Counted from the first letter of the stretch, positions 46,753 to 56,591 are shown. The stretch is DNA of 64,000 nucleotides from Butyrivibrio sp. XPD2002 (GCF_000423945.1 NZ_AUIY01000001.1:124001-188000); one strand, 5' to 3'. Translations and numbers: made by a program. Notes: a model not told the origin generated them from the letters alone.

Positions 46753-46785
46753 GGAGAAGGCGTCAGCGAGGCTGACGGATGAGGT
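46753..46785 (+). repeat. Structured repeat, short copy, carrying the parC ribosome binding site
   Basis: GGAGAAGG (46753-46760), a 7-base stem CGTCAGC/GCTGACG with loop GAG (46761-46777), then GATGAGGT (46778-46785). It resembles the element at 63520-63563. GAGG of the tail lies just before the parC ATG. It occupies nearly the whole gap between the topoisomerase genes. Confidence 0.6.
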
Positions 46786-46788
46786 AAT

Positions 46789-49026
46789 ATGGAAGAGAAA
46801 TTAATTCGCTCCGAGTACTCGGAGATAATGCAAAAATCATATATTGATTATGCCATGAGCGTTATAGTTGCTCGTGCGCTTCCCGATATCAGGGACGGCT
46901 TAAAGCCCGTTCAGCGCAGAACCTTATATGATATGTATGAGCTCGGCATAAGATACGACAGACCTTATCGTAAGAGTGCTCGTATTGTCGGTGATACCAT
47001 GGGTAAATATCACCCCCACGGTGACAGCTCAATTTACGACTCACTCGTTGTTATGACTCAGGAATTCAAGAAGGCAGTGCCTCTTGTTGACGGTCATGGT
47101 AACTTTGGCAATATCGAGGGTGACGGCGCCGCTGCTATGCGTTATACAGAGGCCAGACTTGCTCAGATAACACAGGAGAATTTCCTTGCTGATCTCGATA
47201 AGGATGTTGTGGATTTCATCCCTAACTTTGATGAGACAGAGCGTGAACCTACTGTTTTACCTGTAAAAATCCCTAACTTTTTAATTAATGGATCTGAGGG
47301 TATCGCCGTAGGTATGGCTACCAGTACACCTCCTCACAATCTTGCTGAGGTTATTGACGCTGAGATTGCCTATATGCAGAATCCTGAGCTTAACACAAAG
47401 CAGCTCATGAAATATATCAAGGGACCTGATTTCCCTACAGGCGGAATCGTAATCAATAAGGACGAGCTTCGCTCCATCTATGAGACAGGACAGGGTAAGG
47501 TTCGTGTCAGAGGTAAGGTTGAGGTCGAGAAGGGTAAGGCAGGTCATATTAACCTGGTAATTACTGAGATTCCCTACACCATGATCGGTGCAGGTATCGG
47601 TAAGTTCCTTTCTGATGTTGCTGACCTTGCTGAAAAGAAGATCACTAACGATATTATTGATATTTCTAACCAGTCATCAAAGGAAGGAATCCGTATCGTA
47701 ATCGAGCTTAAGAAGGATACTGATGTAGAGAACTTCACCAATCTTCTCTACAAGAAGACAAAGCTTGAGGATACCTTCGGTGTAAACATGCTTGCTATCT
47801 GTGATGGAAGACCTGAGACCATGAGTCTTCAGTCCATCATGAAGGCAGTAGTTGACTTCCAGTTTGAGACTGCAAGAAGAAAATATACAACACTCCTTCA
47901 TAAGGAGCAGGATAAAAAGGAAATACAGGAAGGTCTCATCAAGGCCTGCAATGTAATTGATATAGTTATTGAGATCCTCAGAGGTTCAAAGGACAGACCT
48001 ATGGCTAAGGACTGCCTTGTTAACGGTAATACTGAGGGTATCAGATTTAAGAGCGAGGCTTCAAAGGCCATGGCAGCTCAGCTTCTTTTCACAGAGAGAC
48101 AGGCAGAAGCAATCCTTGAGATGAGACTGTATAAGCTCATCGGACTAGAGCTTGATGCCCTTGTTAAGGAGCATGAGGATACAATTGCCAAGATCTATCG
48201 CTATGAAGATATACTTGAGGATCATGAGTCCATGTCCCTTGTTATCCAGAATGAGCTCAGCGAGATCAGAAAGCGCTACGGCTCAAAGAGAAAGACAGTT
48301 ATCGATAACCTTGAGGATGCTGTTTATGAGGAGAAGCCGGTTGAAGAGATCGATGTAGCATTTATCATGGACCGCTTTGGCTATGCCAAGACCATTGATG
48401 TTACTACCTATGAGAAGAATCTTGAGACCATCAAGGCTGATTTCAGATATTCATTTATCATGAAGAATACCGGTAAGGTTTGTATTTTCACTGCCAGCGG
48501 TAATCTCCATACAATTAAGGCTATGGATCTTCCTGCTGGAAGAATGCGTGACAAGGGTGTTCCCATTGATAATGTCAGCGATTTCGATACCACAAGTGAT
48601 CGTATTATCTATGTGGCAAGTCAGAGCAGCCTTAACCTTTACAGAATCATGTTTGTAACAAAGCAGGCCAACACCAAGATTGTTGATGGCGGCGAGTTCG
48701 ATGTTTCAAGAAGAACAGTTGCTGCAACAAAGCTTGCTGAAGGCGATGAGGTTGTAAGCGTTCATGAGGTACATGAGATAAGCACTGTTGTATTCCAGTC
48801 TGAGGCAGGATTCTTCTTAAGATTTAATGTTACAGATATTCCTGAGAAGAAAAAGAGTGCTGTGGGTGTTCGCGGAATGAGACTTGGTGCCAAGGACTTC
48901 ATAAGAGAGGTTTATTATCTTGGCGAGGCCGAGGAGAAGACAATCGAGCACAACAACAAGAAGCTTCAGCTTGATCACCTGAAAATCACAAGTAGGGATA
49001 CCAAAGGAACCAAAGTTCGTTTATAA
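46789..49026 (+). CDS. parC: Type IIA topoisomerase A subunit, probably ParC
   Basis: A 745-residue DNA cleavage subunit. The winged-helix part has [28 protein letters not shown] and the catalytic tyrosine in [11 protein letters not shown] (about residue 119). The quinolone-resistance region [14 protein letters not shown] has serine and aspartate in the usual positions. The C-terminal beta-pinwheel (about 510-745) has no QRRGGKG-type GyrA box, so wrapping-type gyrase activity is less likely and topoisomerase IV is favoured. Annotation pipelines may still name such clostridial pairs gyrA/gyrB-like. Confidence 0.82.
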   Translation: MEEKLIRSEYSEIMQKSYIDYAMSVIVARALPDIRDGLKPVQRRTLYDMYELGIRYDRPYRKSARIVGDTMGKYHPHGDSSIYDSLVVMTQEFKKAVPLVDGHGNFGNIEGDGAAAMRYTEARLAQITQENFLADLDKDVVDFIPNFDETEREPTVLPVKIPNFLINGSEGIAVGMATSTPPHNLAEVIDAEIAYMQNPELNTKQLMKYIKGPDFPTGGIVINKDELRSIYETGQGKVRVRGKVEVEKGKAGHINLVITEIPYTMIGAGIGKFLSDVADLAEKKITNDIIDISNQSSKEGIRIVIELKKDTDVENFTNLLYKKTKLEDTFGVNMLAICDGRPETMSLQSIMKAVVDFQFETARRKYTTLLHKEQDKKEIQEGLIKACNVIDIVIEILRGSKDRPMAKDCLVNGNTEGIRFKSEASKAMAAQLLFTERQAEAILEMRLYKLIGLELDALVKEHEDTIAKIYRYEDILEDHESMSLVIQNELSEIRKRYGSKRKTVIDNLEDAVYEEKPVEEIDVAFIMDRFGYAKTIDVTTYEKNLETIKADFRYSFIMKNTGKVCIFTASGNLHTIKAMDLPAGRMRDKGVPIDNVSDFDTTSDRIIYVASQSSLNLYRIMFVTKQANTKIVDGGEFDVSRRTVAATKLAEGDEVVSVHEVHEISTVVFQSEAGFFLRFNVTDIPEKKKSAVGVRGMRLGAKDFIREVYYLGEAEEKTIEHNNKKLQLDHLKITSRDTKGTKVRL

Positions 49027-49067
49027 TAACTTGTTGCGTTTTTATAGATTAAGATTTGGAGATATTT

Positions 49068-49619
49068 ATGAGAGTTATTGCCGGTGAAGCAAGAAGATTA
49101 AGATTAGTAACACCTGAGGGAAATGAAACAAGACCTACTCAGGACAGAATCAAAGAGACTCTTTTTAATATGCTGCAAAATGATGTACCGGGAGCTGTAT
49201 TTGTCGATGTTTTCGCGGGTAGCGGAGGCATTGGCATAGAGGCTCTGTCAAGAGGCGCAAAGAAGGCATATTTTATTGAGAATAATATTAAAGCAGTTAA
49301 GTGTATCAATCAGAACCTGCAAACTACAAAATTTGAAGACAGAGCCACTGTATTAAAGCAGGACGTTCTTGTTGGATTAAAGAATGTTAAGGAGACGGAA
49401 GTCGATATTATATTCTGCGATCCGCCGTATGAATCAGGCCTTTATGAGAGAACCTTCGCGCTTCTTTCAAAGATGCCTTATGTGACAGAATATACGATGC
49501 TTATTGCTGAGTGTAGTCTGGATATGGATTTATCAGTTTTTGAAGATAATGGTTTTGAAATCGTCAAGGAGAAAAGATATAAGACTAATCAGCATGTATT
49601 TATGAAGAAAAGTGTTTAA
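49068..49619 (+). CDS. rsmD: 16S rRNA (guanine-N2)-methyltransferase RsmD
   Basis: A 183-residue Rossmann methyltransferase that modifies G966 (E. coli numbering) of 16S rRNA. Typical RsmD features are MRVIAGEARRLRL, RPTQDRIKETLFNML, the AdoMet site VFVDVFAGSGGIGIEALSRG and the catalytic DPPY in FCDPPYESG. ATG at 49068 is used, with TTGGAG upstream, instead of TTG 49056. In many Firmicutes coaD follows rsmD directly; here a secreted protein gene lies between them. Confidence 0.94.
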   Translation: MRVIAGEARRLRLVTPEGNETRPTQDRIKETLFNMLQNDVPGAVFVDVFAGSGGIGIEALSRGAKKAYFIENNIKAVKCINQNLQTTKFEDRATVLKQDVLVGLKNVKETEVDIIFCDPPYESGLYERTFALLSKMPYVTEYTMLIAECSLDMDLSVFEDNGFEIVKEKRYKTNQHVFMKKSV

Positions 49620-49689
49620 TTATTTAAATTACATGCTTGGTTATATATTTATTCTGTGAGAGGGGTATACACAGAAAGGAAGAGAGATT

Positions 49690-52272
49690 TTGAGAAAAGA
49701 AATTTGGGGAAAGCGCAAATTAGCGCTGGTATTAAGTGCGCTCTTATTTGCGGAAAGCGGAGCTTCCATGGAGGTTCTTGCTGCAGGAACAGAGGAAACT
49801 CCTGCAATCGTATCAGAGTTTGAGGATTCTATTGATGCAGACCAGGCTGTAAGTGACGGAGATGCTGATCTTACAGAAGAGAACATTGATGATTCCCAAG
49901 ATAAGGAAGAGGGAACAAAAGAAGAGACAGTTACTGAAGAAGGTAACGACAAAAAGGACGAAGAGGTTACTGAGGATAAGGCAGATTCATCAGATGATGA
50001 ATTCGAGGAAGCTGTATCAGACGGTAACGCTGAGACAGAGGACACAGAAGATAAGGACGAGGCAGTATCAGATGGTAATGCTGAGGTTCCCTATTCTGAA
50101 GAGTTTAACTTCGAAACAGTTGTAGACGGTTATACAATTAAGCTTCATGCTGAAACAGGCGTTGTTCCTACAGGCACAGAGGTATCAGTAGAAAAGGTAA
50201 ATAAGGTTTGCGGAGAAAAAACTGATGACCTTGTAAATGAGGTACTTCCCGAGGATTCAGTTGTTTATGAATCAGCATCCTTTAATATCACACTTATTAA
50301 GGATGGTCAGGAATTTGAGCCCGATGACAAGGTTTCTGTAGAGATTACTCTTAATGATAAGCTCGCTGACTTAAATAATGAGAATGACTCTGTATCTGTT
50401 CAGGTATTCCATATCGATGACAATGCAGTAACTACTGAGGTTCCTGCAGATGTTAATGATGATGCTACAGATGTTTATGACGGTAATGAGGAAACTGTTG
50501 TAAGCTATGATGCTGAAAGCTTCTCTGTATATGATGTATCTGCAGTTCTTAACTTCACAACTACAGAGGTTACTGCAGAGGTTAACCCTGTATATGAGAA
50601 TCTCATTGATGTAAGCGATGAAGAGCTTCAGGCTCTTGGTGAAGGTGTTGATTCTGCATCAAACGTTAAGGCACTTATGGCTTCAAACGGTAATTGCACA
50701 TCAATGCAGGAGATGGGTGAAGCATGTAAGAGAGGAGTTATGGCAAGACAGGCTCCTATCACAATTAACTTTAAGCTTCCCGGAATCTACAACGAGACAA
50801 AAATCCTCAACAGCATGATTCCGATCGCGTTTGAGCATACAGGTGTACCGAATGAGGGTGACTATGTACAGTGGGCTTCAATCATGAGAGCTTATCAGTC
50901 ATCAGTTGCTTATGTTGATGGTATTACCTATGGTTCAATCCAGGTTAAGTATGTATATACACATAACTATGCACAGGAGGTTGCTACAACCAATAAAATA
51001 AACCAAATTGTAACAACTCTTGGCTTAAAAAATGCTAAATCAGATTATGCTAAGGCAAAGCTTGCTTATGATTGGATCGTAGAACATGTTAAATATGATT
51101 ATCAATTCAATGATAAAAAACAAAGAGGTGATTATTCACCTTGGTCTTGTTATTCCGCAGCAGTAACGAATCATACAGTCTGTGAAGGGTATGCACTTCT
51201 GTTTTACAGAATGATGCTTATAGCAGGTGTTGACTGCAGAATGGTAGCAGGCGATGGTGGAAGAGTGCCAAATATCGGTGGCCATGGTTGGAACATAGTT
51301 AAGCTAGGTAATTATTATTACAATGTTGATAGTACCTGGGGATCAGAAGAAAAAGAAACTGCCTATAAATGGTTCCTAAAAGGTAGTAGGAACTTTGACA
51401 GAGTTTCTTATGATGGCAAATCATTTATTCATGCAAGATATGATGACTATAACACTGCAGAATTTAATTACGTATATCCCACAAGCACCACAGACTTTAC
51501 TTCTAAGGAAAGAACAAACACTTCAGGCGTAAGTGTATCACTTAATATGGGTAGCGCTACAGTAGGTGTTGGAAGCTCAGTTATGCTTAAGGCAACAGTT
51601 AAGGGCAGCACCAATCAGTCTGTAATGTGGAGTTCTTCAGATTCTACAGTTGCAAGAGTTAATACTCTTGGTATCGTATACGGTGTTGGGAACGGTGAGT
51701 GTGAGATCTTTGCTACATCTGTAGTAGGTGGTAAGAAGGCTCGCTGCCGTGTTCTTGTAACAGACGGACATGTTAAGACTATTGATGCAGATACAAGAAG
51801 CATTACTGTATATGCAGGTAGCAAGGCTACTATCAATGCTTATGTATTCCCTACATGGGCAAGCAACAAAGGCATTAAATATAAATCCAGCAATAAGTCA
51901 GTTGCCAGCGTAAGTAAGAGCGGTGTTGTAACCGGTAAGAAGCCCGGTAAGTGCACAGTTACATGTACTTCCCGTGATGGCGGATACAAGGTTAAGATTA
52001 AGATTAAGGTTAAGAAGTCTAAGAGAGTTAAATCAATCAAGCTTACAAAGAAAAAGCTTAAGCTCGCTGTAGGCGAGAGATTTACTCTTGGCGTTAAGTT
52101 TAATCCTAAGAAGGCTACAAACAAGGAAGTATCCTGGAAGAGTAATAAGCCCGGTGTTGTTTCTGTTGATGCAAACGGTAATCTTGTAGCTCTCAGCAAA
52201 GGTAAGGCTAAGATTACAGCCAAGTCTGCTGACGGTAAGCACAAGGCTACCTGTACCGTAAGGGTTAAATAA
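49690..52272 (+). CDS. Secreted transglutaminase-like protein with Big_2 repeats
   Basis: An 860-residue exported protein. Signal peptide: residues 1-32 (KRKLALVLSALLFAESGASMEVLAAG). Residues 35-135 are an acidic, repetitive stretch with three AVSDG(N/D)AE units. About 140-300 is a beta-rich region of unknown type. About 400-560 is a transglutaminase-like domain with C498 (HTVCEGYA), H532 (GGHGWN) and D547 (YNVDSTWG) as the likely triad. About 610-860 holds three bacterial Ig-like (Big_2) repeats with SSDSTVARV, SSNKSVASV and SNKPGVVSV, ending in a basic tail. There is no LPXTG or SLH anchor; basic Big_2 modules may hold the wall. It starts with TTG at 49690 after AAAGGAAGAG. The transglutaminase core (about 51,000-51,450) is visibly more AT-rich than its flanks, hinting at a different origin. 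Confidence 0.85.
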   Translation: MRKEIWGKRKLALVLSALLFAESGASMEVLAAGTEETPAIVSEFEDSIDADQAVSDGDADLTEENIDDSQDKEEGTKEETVTEEGNDKKDEEVTEDKADSSDDEFEEAVSDGNAETEDTEDKDEAVSDGNAEVPYSEEFNFETVVDGYTIKLHAETGVVPTGTEVSVEKVNKVCGEKTDDLVNEVLPEDSVVYESASFNITLIKDGQEFEPDDKVSVEITLNDKLADLNNENDSVSVQVFHIDDNAVTTEVPADVNDDATDVYDGNEETVVSYDAESFSVYDVSAVLNFTTTEVTAEVNPVYENLIDVSDEELQALGEGVDSASNVKALMASNGNCTSMQEMGEACKRGVMARQAPITINFKLPGIYNETKILNSMIPIAFEHTGVPNEGDYVQWASIMRAYQSSVAYVDGITYGSIQVKYVYTHNYAQEVATTNKINQIVTTLGLKNAKSDYAKAKLAYDWIVEHVKYDYQFNDKKQRGDYSPWSCYSAAVTNHTVCEGYALLFYRMMLIAGVDCRMVAGDGGRVPNIGGHGWNIVKLGNYYYNVDSTWGSEEKETAYKWFLKGSRNFDRVSYDGKSFIHARYDDYNTAEFNYVYPTSTTDFTSKERTNTSGVSVSLNMGSATVGVGSSVMLKATVKGSTNQSVMWSSSDSTVARVNTLGIVYGVGNGECEIFATSVVGGKKARCRVLVTDGHVKTIDADTRSITVYAGSKATINAYVFPTWASNKGIKYKSSNKSVASVSKSGVVTGKKPGKCTVTCTSRDGGYKVKIKIKVKKSKRVKSIKLTKKKLKLAVGERFTLGVKFNPKKATNKEVSWKSNKPGVVSVDANGNLVALSKGKAKITAKSADGKHKATCTVRVK

Positions 52273-52290
52273 AAAAGAGGTTTTAAAAAT

Positions 52291-52785
52291 ATGAAAATAG
52301 CTGTATATCCCGGAAGCTTTGATCCTATCACTTTAGGTCATCTCGATATTATCAAGAGAGCATCCAAAATGTTTGACAAACTGGTTGTTGTCGTGAGCGT
52401 TAACACCGCTAAGAGTCCGTTGTTTTCGCCTGATGAACGTGTTAAGATGATAAGAGAAGCTACTGCAGATCTCAGCAATATTGAGGTTGATTCCTATGAA
52501 GGCCTCATCATTGATTATTGCAAGGAGAATAATATTAAAATTCTGCTCAGAGGACTTCGTGCTATTACGGATTTTGAATATGAACTTCAGATTTCACAGA
52601 CTAACAGAGCGTTTTCACATAATGAAGTTGATACGGTTTTCCTTACCACAAGTCTTGAGTACGCATATCTTAGCAGTTCAACTGTTAGAGAATTCGCAAG
52701 CTTCCACGGGGATATAAGCCGATGCGTAACACCTGAGGTTGCACAAATGGTTTATAAAAAATACGGGTATGAGAATAAAGCGTAA
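52291..52785 (+). CDS. coaD: Phosphopantetheine adenylyltransferase
   Basis: A 164-residue nucleotidyltransferase, the fourth step of CoA synthesis. Motifs are YPGSFDPITLGHLDII (the T-x-G-H nucleotide-binding site), LLRGLRAITDFEYELQ and YLSSSTVREFA. It starts at ATG 52291 after AGAGG. In Firmicutes coaD usually follows rsmD, and that order is kept here except for the intervening secreted protein gene. Confidence 0.96.
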   Translation: MKIAVYPGSFDPITLGHLDIIKRASKMFDKLVVVVSVNTAKSPLFSPDERVKMIREATADLSNIEVDSYEGLIIDYCKENNIKILLRGLRAITDFEYELQISQTNRAFSHNEVDTVFLTTSLEYAYLSSSTVREFASFHGDISRCVTPEVAQMVYKKYGYENKA

Positions 52786-52800
52786 AGGGGGATTTATAGT

Positions 52801-53454
52801 ATGAGCAGTAGAATTGAACAATGTATTGATGAAATAGAAACATTTATTGAAAGCTGCAAGCACCAGCCTCTTTCTCACACAAATATCATTGTCAATAAGG
52901 AAGAAATTGACGAGCTTCTTCGAGAGCTTAGAAGTAAGACTCCTGAGGAAATTCGCAGATATCAGACTATTATCAGCAATAAAGAGGCTATCCTTGAGGA
53001 TGCTCGTAAAAAGGCTAAGGATTTGATCGACAAGGCTACGGAGCAGACTCACACCATGATAAATGAGCATGAGATCATGCAGCAGGCTTATGCACAGGCT
53101 AATGAGGTTATAGCTCATGCGGCTAAGCAGGCTGAGGAGATTTTAACAAAGTCTACCAATGAAGCTAATCAGATGAAGGCTGCTGCCGTAAGCTACACAG
53201 ATTCACTCTTAGCTGATGTAGAGGAGATTGTTAATAAGGCAATTGATACTACAAGCGCTGCAAACAATGCTTTGCTTAAGGATCTGACCAATTACAGTGA
53301 GACCATTAAGTCAAACAGAGCTGATCTGGTTCCGCCCAGCGTTACTCCCGCTAGTGTTAAGGAATCTGTCAGACCATCAGCTAATATGACAGAGATAAGC
53401 CCTTCACTGGATGATTATGAGGAAGATGATGGTCTTAATCTTGATATGCTTTGA
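52801..53454 (+). CDS. Coiled-coil protein, V-ATPase subunit H/DivIVA-like
   Basis: A 217-residue protein that is mainly alpha-helical coiled coil (about 45-165: IRRYQTIISNKEAILEDARKK through EQTHTMINEHEIMQQ), with an N-terminal helical part and an acidic unstructured tail. Homologues beside coaD in Lachnospiraceae are often labelled vacuolar H+-ATPase subunit H or ATPase, but no rotary ATPase genes are near and the resemblance is only coiled-coil. A DivIVA-like scaffold role is equally possible. Function is unknown. Confidence 0.65.
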   Translation: MSSRIEQCIDEIETFIESCKHQPLSHTNIIVNKEEIDELLRELRSKTPEEIRRYQTIISNKEAILEDARKKAKDLIDKATEQTHTMINEHEIMQQAYAQANEVIAHAAKQAEEILTKSTNEANQMKAAAVSYTDSLLADVEEIVNKAIDTTSAANNALLKDLTNYSETIKSNRADLVPPSVTPASVKESVRPSANMTEISPSLDDYEEDDGLNLDML

Positions 53455-53497
53455 TATTGTTAAATCAATTTTGGTTTATTCAATGAATGATTACATG

Positions 53498-53531
53498 GCT
53501 GCCGCAGAGATAATCATGCGGCAGCTATTTT
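53498..53531 (+). terminator. Hairpin terminator after the coiled-coil gene
   Basis: GCTGCCGCA (53498-53506) pairs with TGCGGCAGC (53517-53525) around a 10-base loop and is followed by TATTTT. The T-tract is weak. Confidence 0.6.
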
Positions 53532-53555
53532 AATACAAAATCTAATGAGGTCACT

Positions 53556-54251
53556 ATGAGATTAGATAAGTTTCTTGGCTCCTGCGGACTTGGAACCAGA
53601 AAACAGATAAAAGAATTTGTAAAAAACGGAATGGTTTCTGTCGATGGCGAAATCGCCAAGAAACCGGAAATGGCTATCGACCCTACAGTAAATGAGATAC
53701 TGTTTTCAGGGGAGAGCCTTACTGCAAACTATAAGGAATTCAGATATTATTTGCTTAATAAGCCCCAGGGCGTGGTCTCAGCAACAAGAGATAACCATGA
53801 CACCACAGTCCTTGACCTTATTGATACAGGCTATGATAATAATCTTGCTCCTGTAGGAAGACTTGATAAGGATACCGAAGGGCTCCTTATTATAACCAAT
53901 GATGGACAGCTTTCTCACAGGCTTCTTTCTCCTAAAAAGCATGTGGAGAAGGAATATGAGGTTCATACCAAGGACCCTGTGTCTGATGCTGATCTTGAAA
54001 AGCTTGAAGCAGGTGTTGATATAGGTGATGATGAGCCTACACTTCCAGCAAAGGCATTTATGGAGGGTGATATTCTCCATCTCATCATTCATGAAGGAAG
54101 ATTCCACCAGGTAAAGCGAATGCTTGAAGCTGTTGGTAATGAGGTTGTTTTCCTAAAGAGAATCAGAATGGGCGGCCTTGTGCTTGATCCTGAACTTGAG
54201 CCTGGAGATTACAGAGAACTTACGGATGATGAGCTTAATTTACTAAAATAA
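53556..54251 (+). CDS. RsuA/RluB-family pseudouridine synthase
   Basis: A 231-residue rRNA pseudouridine synthase with an N-terminal S4 domain (MRLDKFLGSCGLGTRKQIKEFVKNG) and the catalytic domain with the aspartate in VGRLDKDTEGLLIIT. The ending IHEGRFHQVKRMLEAVGNEVVFLKRIRMG is typical of RsuA (16S position 516). RluB, E or F specificity cannot be fully excluded. It starts at ATG 53556 after a short gap behind the terminator. Confidence 0.92.
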   Translation: MRLDKFLGSCGLGTRKQIKEFVKNGMVSVDGEIAKKPEMAIDPTVNEILFSGESLTANYKEFRYYLLNKPQGVVSATRDNHDTTVLDLIDTGYDNNLAPVGRLDKDTEGLLIITNDGQLSHRLLSPKKHVEKEYEVHTKDPVSDADLEKLEAGVDIGDDEPTLPAKAFMEGDILHLIIHEGRFHQVKRMLEAVGNEVVFLKRIRMGGLVLDPELEPGDYRELTDDELNLLK

Positions 54252-54268
54252 ATCACTTTGAGGTTGTT

Positions 54269-54871
54269 ATGAAAAGAGTAGCTAAGGGAAGCTTTGGATA
54301 TATAGAGTATAATCGCAAATTTGCAGCAATAAGAACGATAATAGCGCTTGCTATATGCTTAATAATATTTTTCACTGGACTTATAATCAATAAATCAAAC
54401 AAAAGCGTATTTAGTATAATCGCTGCTGTTGGATGCCTTCCGACAGGTCTTAGCGCAGTTAACTTCATCATGTATTTAAAGGCGCATCCCTGTTCTGAAA
54501 AGGCTCACGAAATAATTGAGAGTCACAGAAATGGTCTTCTTATAAGATATGACCTTGAGATGACTAGCTATGAAGAGAACTACAGCATCGCTGCAGCAAC
54601 AGTTCTTGATAAGAACGTGGTTTGCTTTACCGAGAATAAAGAGCTTGATATTCAAAACTGTGAGAAGCATATAAGAAATCAGATAGCACAGAGTGGCTAT
54701 AGCAGCTACACGGTGAAGGTATTCAAGGACATAAACGCCTTCTGCACTAGACTTGATCAGCTCGAACAGATTCGCGCAGCCAAGAACATCGATCCTGTGG
54801 CAATTGAGAATGCATGGGTTCCCGGAACTGTCGAAACCTGCGCACTGGTACTTTTATCTATTTCACTGTAA
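54269..54871 (+). CDS. Small membrane protein of unknown function
   Basis: A 200-residue protein with two N-terminal membrane helices (about 24-44 and 49-69, the pair joined by INKSNKSVFS), then a cytosolic alpha/beta part. A last hydrophobic end (TCALVLLSISL) may tuck against the membrane. No family is recognised. It lies between two pseudouridine synthase genes, 17 bases after the first, and is probably co-transcribed with them. Confidence 0.7.
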   Translation: MKRVAKGSFGYIEYNRKFAAIRTIIALAICLIIFFTGLIINKSNKSVFSIIAAVGCLPTGLSAVNFIMYLKAHPCSEKAHEIIESHRNGLLIRYDLEMTSYEENYSIAAATVLDKNVVCFTENKELDIQNCEKHIRNQIAQSGYSSYTVKVFKDINAFCTRLDQLEQIRAAKNIDPVAIENAWVPGTVETCALVLLSISL

Positions 54872-54907
54872 ACAGGCTTGTAGCTGTAATTTGTAATAGG
54901 TAAATAT

Positions 54908-55963
54908 ATGAGAGAAATAAAGATAGATAATAATTCAGCAGGTAAAAGGCTGGATAAATTCCTTGGAAGTTATTTTTCAGAATGCTCAATGGGCTTTTTG
55001 TTTAAGATGCTAAGGAAGAAAAACATAACCCTTAACGGTAAAAAGGCTGACGGAAAGGAAAAGCTTAATGTGGGTGACACCATAGCTGTTTTCTTTTCAG
55101 ATGAGACCTTTGATAAATTCGTAAATAAGCATGCAAAGTCAGGCTCTAACGGTGACGCAGACCAGACGGGAGAGTTTGTAAAAGCATATAAAAAATATCA
55201 AAATATTGATATTATATATGAGGATGAGCATATCATTTTATTAAATAAGCCTGCCGGAATTTTATCCCAGAAGGCAGAATGGAACGATGTTAGTGTTAAC
55301 GAGTGGCTCATCGGATACCTTCTTGATAAAAAGGTCGTTTCAGCTCAGTCGCTTTCGACCTTCAGGCCTTCTGTCTGTAACAGACTGGACAGGAACACCT
55401 CCGGAATGATGATATGCTCCAAGAGCCTTATAGGTGCTCAGAAGATGGCTGAGATACTTAAGGACAGGTCAATTCACAAATACTACAAGACTATTGTTGT
55501 AGGTGACGTTAAAGAGGATTCAAGTATTTCAGGGTTCCTGTATAAGGACGAGAAGACCAACAGAGTAAAGCTCTATGACGAGATTCCAAAGGGCGGAAAG
55601 CTTAAGGAGAGCGATTTTTCTGAGATAAAGACCTCATATAAGGTATTAAGGAGAGGTACTTTAACTGATAACGATAGTGAGAAGAAGCTTACTGAGCTTC
55701 AGGTTCTTCTTCACACAGGTAAGACTCACCAGATAAGGGCACACCTTTCATCAATCGGGCATCCTATAATCGGTGATTCAAAATATGGCAGCAATAAAAT
55801 AAATCAGCTTATAAAGAAGGAATATGGACTTAAATATCAGCTCCTTCATTCATACAAGCTGGAATTCCCTGAGATTGAAGGGGAACTTTCATATCTGTCA
55901 GGTAAAAACTTTGAGGCAGATATACCGCAATTATATAAAAAAATATCTGATAATCTATTTTAA
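54908..55963 (+). CDS. RluA-family (RluC/RluD-like) pseudouridine synthase
   Basis: A 351-residue protein with an N-terminal S4 domain (GKRLDKFLGSYFSECSMGFLFKMLRKKNITLNGKKA) and the RluA catalytic domain with the aspartate in VCNRLDRNTSGMMIC, then LHTGKTHQIRAHLSSIGHPIIGDSKYG. S4 plus RluA matches RluC/RluD of E. coli (23S rRNA). The extra acidic segment (about 75-100) is a linker. The exact target site is not decided. Confidence 0.92.
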   Translation: MREIKIDNNSAGKRLDKFLGSYFSECSMGFLFKMLRKKNITLNGKKADGKEKLNVGDTIAVFFSDETFDKFVNKHAKSGSNGDADQTGEFVKAYKKYQNIDIIYEDEHIILLNKPAGILSQKAEWNDVSVNEWLIGYLLDKKVVSAQSLSTFRPSVCNRLDRNTSGMMICSKSLIGAQKMAEILKDRSIHKYYKTIVVGDVKEDSSISGFLYKDEKTNRVKLYDEIPKGGKLKESDFSEIKTSYKVLRRGTLTDNDSEKKLTELQVLLHTGKTHQIRAHLSSIGHPIIGDSKYGSNKINQLIKKEYGLKYQLLHSYKLEFPEIEGELSYLSGKNFEADIPQLYKKISDNLF

Positions 55964-55987
55964 TGATCTAAAAACAGGGGAGTTAGT

Positions 55988-56521
55988 ATGGCCACATGGA
56001 ATTCAAGGGGGCTTCGTGGACAGGCCTTGGAGGAACTGATAAATCGAACAAACGAAAGATATCAGGAAGAGGAACTGGCTCTGATCCAGAAAATCCCTAC
56101 TCCCATAACTCCCATCAAAATTGAAAAAGAGACAAGACACATAACCCTTGCTTACTTCGATCAGAAAAGTACGGTCGATTATATCGGCGCAGTACAGGGA
56201 ATTCCTGTATGCTTTGATGCCAAGGAGTGCAGCAAGGATACATTTGCTCTTGAGAACATCCATCCTCACCAGGTGGCCTTTATGGAGAGCTTTGAGAAGC
56301 AGGATGGAGTTGCATTTTTTCTTATACATTTCACAACAAGGGGAGAATTCTATTATTTGCCCTTCAGACATCTTAAAAAATTCTGGGACAGAGCCCTTGC
56401 CGGAGGAAGAAAGAGCTTTCGGTATGATGAGCTTGATCCTGATTATGTTATTTCCAATGATTTAGAAGCATTTATTCCATATTTGAACCTATTACAGAAG
56501 GATCTTGAGCAAAGAGATTGA
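55988..56521 (+). CDS. recU: Holliday junction resolvase RecU
   Basis: A 177-residue Firmicute resolvase that cuts Holliday junctions in place of RuvC. Family motifs are NSRGLRGQALEELINRTN, the metal-binding STVDYIGAVQGIPVCFDAKE (aspartates and glutamate) and HPHQVAFMESFEKQDGVAFFLIHF. B. subtilis RecU is 206 residues with a longer N-terminal arm, so this one is shorter but has all core motifs. RuvA, RuvB and RecG are encoded elsewhere in the window. GGGGAG precedes the ATG. Confidence 0.9.
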   Translation: MATWNSRGLRGQALEELINRTNERYQEEELALIQKIPTPITPIKIEKETRHITLAYFDQKSTVDYIGAVQGIPVCFDAKECSKDTFALENIHPHQVAFMESFEKQDGVAFFLIHFTTRGEFYYLPFRHLKKFWDRALAGGRKSFRYDELDPDYVISNDLEAFIPYLNLLQKDLEQRD

Positions 56522-56546
56522 CAAATAAATTGTATTCCTATAAACT
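56518..56546 (+). promoter_or_regulatory. Candidate promoter of the histidine operon
   Basis: TTGACA (56518-56523) overlaps the recU stop. The -10 may be TATAAA (56539-56544, spacer 15) or TAAACT (56541-56546, spacer 17). The palindrome at 56572-56591 lies just downstream of the expected transcript start. Confidence 0.55.
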
Positions 56547-56571
56547 GAAATAAATTTAATGTAGTAACAAG

Positions 56572-56591
56572 GTAGCACGTTAACACACTAA
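56572..56591 (+). promoter_or_regulatory. Palindromic candidate operator upstream of hisZ
   Basis: Sixteen of 20 bases match the palindrome TTAGCACGTTAACGTGCTAA also found in the ilvE leader (14447-14466). It lies about 20 bases downstream of the expected transcript start, between promoter and hisZ ATG. The GTTAAC core resembles TrpR operators, and TrpR-family YerC/HisR proteins regulate his genes in other Firmicutes. Inference. Confidence 0.5.

Noticed and set aside
44825..49026. Naming the topoisomerase pair gyrB/gyrA
   Set aside because: The A subunit has no GyrA box in its C-terminal domain and is shorter than usual GyrA. ParE/ParC is favoured, although the distinction is not certain without phylogeny.
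52801..53454. Vacuolar ATPase subunit H
   Set aside because: The resemblance is only coiled-coil character and no rotary ATPase genes are nearby. Kept as an unknown coiled-coil protein.
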